A stretch of DNA of 19,780 nt, taken from NCBI GenBank assembly GCA_002293065.1, contig DBCN01000028.1, forward strand, positions 1 to 19,780, written 5' to 3'. A model generated the notes under the pieces. That model did not search any database, was not told the origin of the DNA, and saw only the letters and a list, made by a program, of their open reading frames with translations. Origin of the DNA: Opitutia bacterium UBA957 (GTDB lineage: Bacteria; Verrucomicrobiota; Verrucomicrobiia; Opitutales; UBA953). The stretch's first letter is position 1, and every line of letters begins with the position of its first letter. The translations under genes were made by a program, and so were the position numbers. Below, in pieces: positions 16,221 through 19,780 of the stretch.

Positions 16221-16356
16221 TAAGCGGCTAGCGGTTGGCGGTTAGATAAGCAAAGGTCTTAGCCCCGAATAAATTACATGGTTAGGGTCGGCACGCAGTG
16301 CCGACCTAGCCTTGGAGGCAGCGGACGCAGGGCGAAGTCAGCGCGTTAGCCGCTTA
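16221..16356. repeat. Nested inverted repeats in the convergent intergenic region
   Basis: TAAGCGGCTA at 16221-16230 is an exact inverted match to TAGCCGCTTA at 16347-16356 (13 bases with one mismatch if extended inward). Inside lies a perfect 9-bp hairpin, GGTCGGCAC-GCA-GTGCCGACC, at 16286-16306. The right arm overlaps the last codons of the minus-strand gene. The hairpin has no T-run on either strand, so it is not a classic terminator. The layout could be a small palindromic element or a bidirectional transcription barrier. Apart from this, 16213-16337 holds nothing recognisable. Confidence 0.5.
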
Positions 16357-17243
16357 CCGATAAAACCGCCCAGGGCGCAAAGTACGAACGCAAGCAAGGG
16401 AATCAGGTAAATGGCCCCATCGAACAAGAACAGGGCGAGGATGCCGAGGAAACCGCCCACCCCAAACCCGACCAGTCCGCCGATCACGCTACCGAAGACC
16501 TGACGAGGGTTGAAAGTGTTGGCCAACTGCAACGACCGCAGGGTCGGCTCATGCGGAGCCTTCGCCAACGCATCGAGCAGGTCATTGGCCACGTTGAGGA
16601 GACGTTCGCGCTCGACTCCCTCCACAATGACGTCGCGGAAAGACCCAGTGTTGGTCTCCATCTCGGGGGCCTGGATCGCCAAGATGCCTTGCCGCACTTC
16701 GATTATACCGGTGACGGAGGTGGAAAGGAGCTTGAGGACGCTAGGCTTACAGACCGGGGCCAGGTCGGCCGGAGAGGGAACCTGGTAGTCAGTCGGCTTG
16801 ATGGCTGCGCCCACGGCATCGAAGGCCCCGCCCGCAAAAAGGCTGTAGTTACGGTTAAACGCGTCGACCAAGGCGTGTTCGTCCGCGGACGCACCCGGTG
16901 CGAGGTTAAGGTCCAAACCCTTCATTCCCAGCAAACCCATCCCTCGCGTCTCGCGGCGGGGCCATAGGTCGAAATCGGGTAGTTCGAGGCCCTCGACGGG
17001 GACTAGGACGACGGTCTTCCAGATATGCCCGGCAGCATCATCAAAGGATTTTAATTCGCGGATATCCAGTACCTCGAAGGGTCGGTCGCGATGGGTGCCG
17101 ACGACGTGCTCACGGAAGCCCTCCGCCCTCCGGAAGACCTTCAAACCGCAGGCGCCTTCATACAATGCCCCCTCACTAACGGCGTGGAACTCATGCCGAT
17201 TCTCCTGCGCCCATCCGGAATTTTGCCGCAAGTCGTTCCGCAT
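16338..17243 (-). CDS. Unknown protein with two C-terminal membrane segments
   Basis: A 301-residue protein I do not recognise. Residues 1-245 are soluble-looking and include a GLELPDFDLWPR stretch near the middle; by eye the layout recalls a loose group of DUF3137-like proteins, which I hold only weakly. Residues about 252-273 and 277-297 are strongly hydrophobic and Gly-rich, with a Phe-Asp-Gly turn between them: a membrane hairpin ending in a basic tail (GKRLTR). There is no signal peptide. It starts 17 bp after the purL stop on the same strand, so it is probably co-transcribed with purL, though nothing ties it to purine synthesis. The ATG at 17241-17243 is the only good start close to purL. 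Its last codons form one arm of the inverted repeat at 16221-16356. Confidence 0.75.
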   Translation of the reverse strand: MRNDLRQNSGWAQENRHEFHAVSEGALYEGACGLKVFRRAEGFREHVVGTHRDRPFEVLDIRELKSFDDAAGHIWKTVVLVPVEGLELPDFDLWPRRETRGMGLLGMKGLDLNLAPGASADEHALVDAFNRNYSLFAGGAFDAVGAAIKPTDYQVPSPADLAPVCKPSVLKLLSTSVTGIIEVRQGILAIQAPEMETNTGSFRDVIVEGVERERLLNVANDLLDALAKAPHEPTLRSLQLANTFNPRQVFGSVIGGLVGFGVGGFLGILALFLFDGAIYLIPLLAFVLCALGGFIGKRLTR

Positions 17244-17260
17244 GGCCTGTCTCGCCTTAC

Positions 17261-19780
17261 TTACGCGAAGTAATCCACGCCGCCTTGGAAGAGCGGTTGG
17301 TGCTTATTGCCGGGGATGTTCTTGGCGACGTTGGCGCCGGTACGCTCGGAGTGGCCCATCTTACCGAGGACGCGTCCGCACGGACTGGTGATGCCTTCGA
17401 TGGCTTCGAGCGAACCGTTCGGGTTGAACTCGATGGCGTTGGAGGGCTGGCCGGCGGCGTCGCAATACTGGAAGGCGACTTGGCCGTTCTTCACGAGGTC
17501 GGCGATGACCGCGGCGGGCGCGGTGAAGCGGCCTTCACCGTGCGAGAGCGGAATCGTGTGCACTTGGCCGACTTCCATGCGCGACAACCACGGCGACTTC
17601 ACCGAGGCGATGCGGGTATGGGCGTAACGCGAGATGTGGCGGGCGATGCGGTTATGGAACAGCGTCGGAGCGGAGGCGTCGACGTCGCGGATCTCGCCGA
17701 AGGGTACGAGGCCGGTCTTGATGAGCGCCTGGAAACCATTGCAGATACCGAGGACGAGGCCGTCACGGGACTTCAGGAGCTCCATGGTCGCATCGCGTAC
17801 GACCGGGGACTTCATGACCGCCGCGATGAACTTGCCCGAGCCATCGGGTTCGTCGCCCGCGGAGAAGCCGCCGGGGATCATGAGGATCTGCGAACGGGAA
17901 ATGGCTTCAGCGAAAGCCTTGAGGGATTCGGCCAGGCCAGCAGCATCGAGGTTGCGCAGGACAAGAATCTCGGGCTCGGCACCCGCGAGGCGGAAGGCGC
18001 GGGCGGTGTCGTATTCGCAATTGCTGCCCGGGAAGACCGGGATGATCACCCGTGGCTTGGCCACACGGAGCTTGGGCTTGAGGCCCGCCCGCACCGTGAA
18101 GGTGATCGGCGCCGGCGTGCCCTGGGGCTCGCTGGCCTTGGTCGGGAAGACGGACTCCAGCACCGCCTCGTGGGCGGTCAGCAAGGCGTCGACGGAAAGG
18201 CTGGTGCCGGGCCAAGCGATGACCGCGGCGGCGGTGGTCTGACCCAAGACGCGGTGCGGCAAGGTGCCGAGGTCAGCGGCGGAGGCGACTTCCAGTACGA
18301 GCGACCCGTAGGCCGGGATCAAGAAATCGGCGGCCGGAGCAGCCGCGAGGCTCACGCCGAGGCGATTGCCGAACGTCATGCGGGCGAGCGCATGCCCCAC
18401 CCCACCCTGACGGACGGCCGTGGCGGCAAGGACCTTGCCCGACAGCATCAAAGCATGGACCGCGGCGAAGCGCTCGCGGGCGACCTTGAGGTCGGGCAGC
18501 AATGCGGACGTCCGTGGCACATCGACGACGACGACCGTCGAACCAGCGCGCTTGAATTCCGCGGACACGACTTGGCTCGCCTTGCCCGGCACGATGGCGA
18601 ACGAGACGAGCGTCGGGGGCACATCGAGTTCCTTGAACGAACCCGACATCGAGTCCTTGCCGCCGATGGCGGCGGTGCCGAACTCGAGCTGCGCCTCGAG
18701 CGCCCCGAGGAGCGCGACGAGGGGCTTGCCCCAGCGCGTCGGCTGGCCACCGAGCTTCTCGAAATATTCTTGGAGCGTCAGGCGAGCGCGGGCGGGATTG
18801 CCGCCGGCGGCGGTGAGTCGGGCCAAGGACTCCACGACGGCGCAAACCGCGCCGTGGCCCGGAGACCACTGGGCGACCTCGGGGTTGAACCCGTACGCCA
18901 TGATGGTGCAGACATCGGTTTCTCCGCCGAGGACAGGCAGTTTGGCCGCCATGGCTTCCTGGGGGGTGGACTGGGTCGCCCCGCCGAAGGGGTGCAGGAC
19001 CGTATTAGCGCCGATAGAGGCGTCAAAACGCTCCACCATGCCCCTTTGGGCGGCATTAGGGAGGTCTGACAGGGCCTTCTGAAGGTCAGCCCCGGAAACG
19101 GCCCCAGCGGGCGACTGGAAGGGGTGCTTGGCGGCGTCCGGGGCGGCGACTGAAGCCGTCGCCGTCTGGGTCACGCCGTTGGTGTCGAGGAAGTCGCGGG
19201 CGATGTCGACGACCCGCTGGCCGCGCCACTCCATGATCAGGCGGCCGGAGTTGGTGACGTCGGCGACGTGGACGGCTTCGAGGTTCTCGCGACGGGCGGC
19301 GGCGAGGAAGGCGGCGACGTCCTTGGGCTCAAGCACGACGGCCATACGTTCCTGCGATTCAGACAACGCGATTTCAGAACCATCAAGGCCGTCATACTTG
19401 AGCGGCACGCGGTCGAGGTGGACGTGCAACGAAGGCGCGAGTTCGCCGATGGCGACGGACACGCCGCCGGCACCGAAGTCGTTGCAGCGCTTGATGAGCT
19501 GGCTGACCGCGGCATCGCGGAAGAGCCGCTGCAATTTACGTTCGGTCGGGGCGTCGCCCTTCTGCACTTCGGCGGAATTCTGGAGCGCGGTTTCGGTGTG
19601 CTCCTTGGATGAACCCGTCGCGCCACCGACGCCATCGCGGCCGGTGCGGCCACCGACGAGGACGATGACATCACCAGGCGCAGGCGCTTCCCGGCGCACG
19701 CAGGCGCGAGGGCCGGCCGCGACGACGGCGCCGATCTCCATGCGCTTGGCGACGTAGCCGGGGTGGTAGTGTTCGGACAC
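17261..19780 (-). CDS. purL: Phosphoribosylformylglycinamidine synthase, long form (N-terminus off window)
   Basis: The C-terminal 839 residues of the large one-chain FGAM synthase, which converts FGAR, glutamine and ATP to FGAM in purine synthesis. Positions are counted in this fragment. The synthetase part shows GGRTGRDGVGGATG (43-56), DFGAGGVSVAIGEL (101-114), SESQERMAV, and a later GGKDSMSG block from the second half of the duplicated fold. The glutaminase part starts near VIIPVFPGSNCEYDTARAF and has the nucleophile C680 in GICNGFQ and H810-x-E812 in MGHSER. The wording of these motifs fits the clade II (clostridial-type) form of about 1,200 residues rather than the E. coli type or the split PurL/PurQ/PurS set. 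Roughly 400 N-terminal residues should lie beyond 19780; the GTG at the window edge is an internal Val, not a start. Confidence 0.95.
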   Translation of the reverse strand: MSEHYHPGYVAKRMEIGAVVAAGPRACVRREAPAPGDVIVLVGGRTGRDGVGGATGSSKEHTETALQNSAEVQKGDAPTERKLQRLFRDAAVSQLIKRCNDFGAGGVSVAIGELAPSLHVHLDRVPLKYDGLDGSEIALSESQERMAVVLEPKDVAAFLAAARRENLEAVHVADVTNSGRLIMEWRGQRVVDIARDFLDTNGVTQTATASVAAPDAAKHPFQSPAGAVSGADLQKALSDLPNAAQRGMVERFDASIGANTVLHPFGGATQSTPQEAMAAKLPVLGGETDVCTIMAYGFNPEVAQWSPGHGAVCAVVESLARLTAAGGNPARARLTLQEYFEKLGGQPTRWGKPLVALLGALEAQLEFGTAAIGGKDSMSGSFKELDVPPTLVSFAIVPGKASQVVSAEFKRAGSTVVVVDVPRTSALLPDLKVARERFAAVHALMLSGKVLAATAVRQGGVGHALARMTFGNRLGVSLAAAPAADFLIPAYGSLVLEVASAADLGTLPHRVLGQTTAAAVIAWPGTSLSVDALLTAHEAVLESVFPTKASEPQGTPAPITFTVRAGLKPKLRVAKPRVIIPVFPGSNCEYDTARAFRLAGAEPEILVLRNLDAAGLAESLKAFAEAISRSQILMIPGGFSAGDEPDGSGKFIAAVMKSPVVRDATMELLKSRDGLVLGICNGFQALIKTGLVPFGEIRDVDASAPTLFHNRIARHISRYAHTRIASVKSPWLSRMEVGQVHTIPLSHGEGRFTAPAAVIADLVKNGQVAFQYCDAAGQPSNAIEFNPNGSLEAIEGITSPCGRVLGKMGHSERTGANVAKNIPGNKHQPLFQGGVDYFA

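Noticed and set aside
16286..16306. Perfect hairpin as a rho-independent terminator for the photolyase gene or the unknown gene
   Set aside because: No T-run follows the stem on either strand, so it is listed as part of the inverted-repeat region instead.
19778..19780. GTG at the window edge as the purL start
   Set aside because: The sequence begins inside the synthetase domain, so about 400 residues are missing and the GTG is an internal Val.

Overview
The window is GC-rich, densely coded bacterial chromosome. I read it as Verrucomicrobiota, probably Opitutae-like. That is inference from gene content: a secreted beta-propeller dehydrogenase-like protein of the PVC type, a PA14-multihaem cytochrome, a Tat-exported Gfo/Idh/MocA oxidoreductase, a tandem DUF1080 (3-keto-glycoside hydrolase family) protein, and three formylglycine-type sulfatases in a row. 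None of the ten plus-strand genes has a recognisable Shine-Dalgarno sequence, which fits a lineage that often starts translation without one. No marker gene settles the taxonomy.

Layout. Positions 1-145 are a leader with a C-rich tract. 146-2653 encodes a secreted beta-propeller protein without haem motifs, followed by a strong terminator. 2758-4770 encodes a secreted PA14-domain cytochrome with five CxxCH motifs. A 232-bp gap holds a perfect operator-like dyad. 5003-6529 encodes the Tat-exported oxidoreductase. 6596-7984 encodes the DUF1080 protein, with a terminator-like hairpin only 14 bp before its start, and a strong terminator follows it. 8073-13507 looks like an operon of a secreted endonuclease/exonuclease/phosphatase-fold enzyme and three secreted sulfatases (gaps of 56 bp, 4 bp and a 4-bp ATGA overlap). 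13585-14664 is an M42 aminopeptidase and 14782-16212 a CPD photolyase; the gap between them has a quadruplex-type G-tract and an inverted C-rich partner. The minus strand, convergent with the photolyase, carries an unknown membrane-anchored protein (16338-17243) just downstream of purL (17261-19780, N-terminus off the window).

How the genes may work together. The first eight genes all encode exported proteins. Together they suggest breakdown of a sulfated or otherwise decorated glycan outside the cytoplasm: sulfatases remove sulfate, the oxidoreductase makes keto-glycosides, the DUF1080 protein cleaves them, and the propeller/cytochrome pair carries electrons. This scheme is inference; no substrate, transporter, sulfatase-maturing enzyme or regulator gene is present in the window. 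The last four genes are housekeeping or unknown and do not appear to belong to it. No tRNA, rRNA, CRISPR array or insertion sequence was seen, and no gap between genes exceeds 232 bp.
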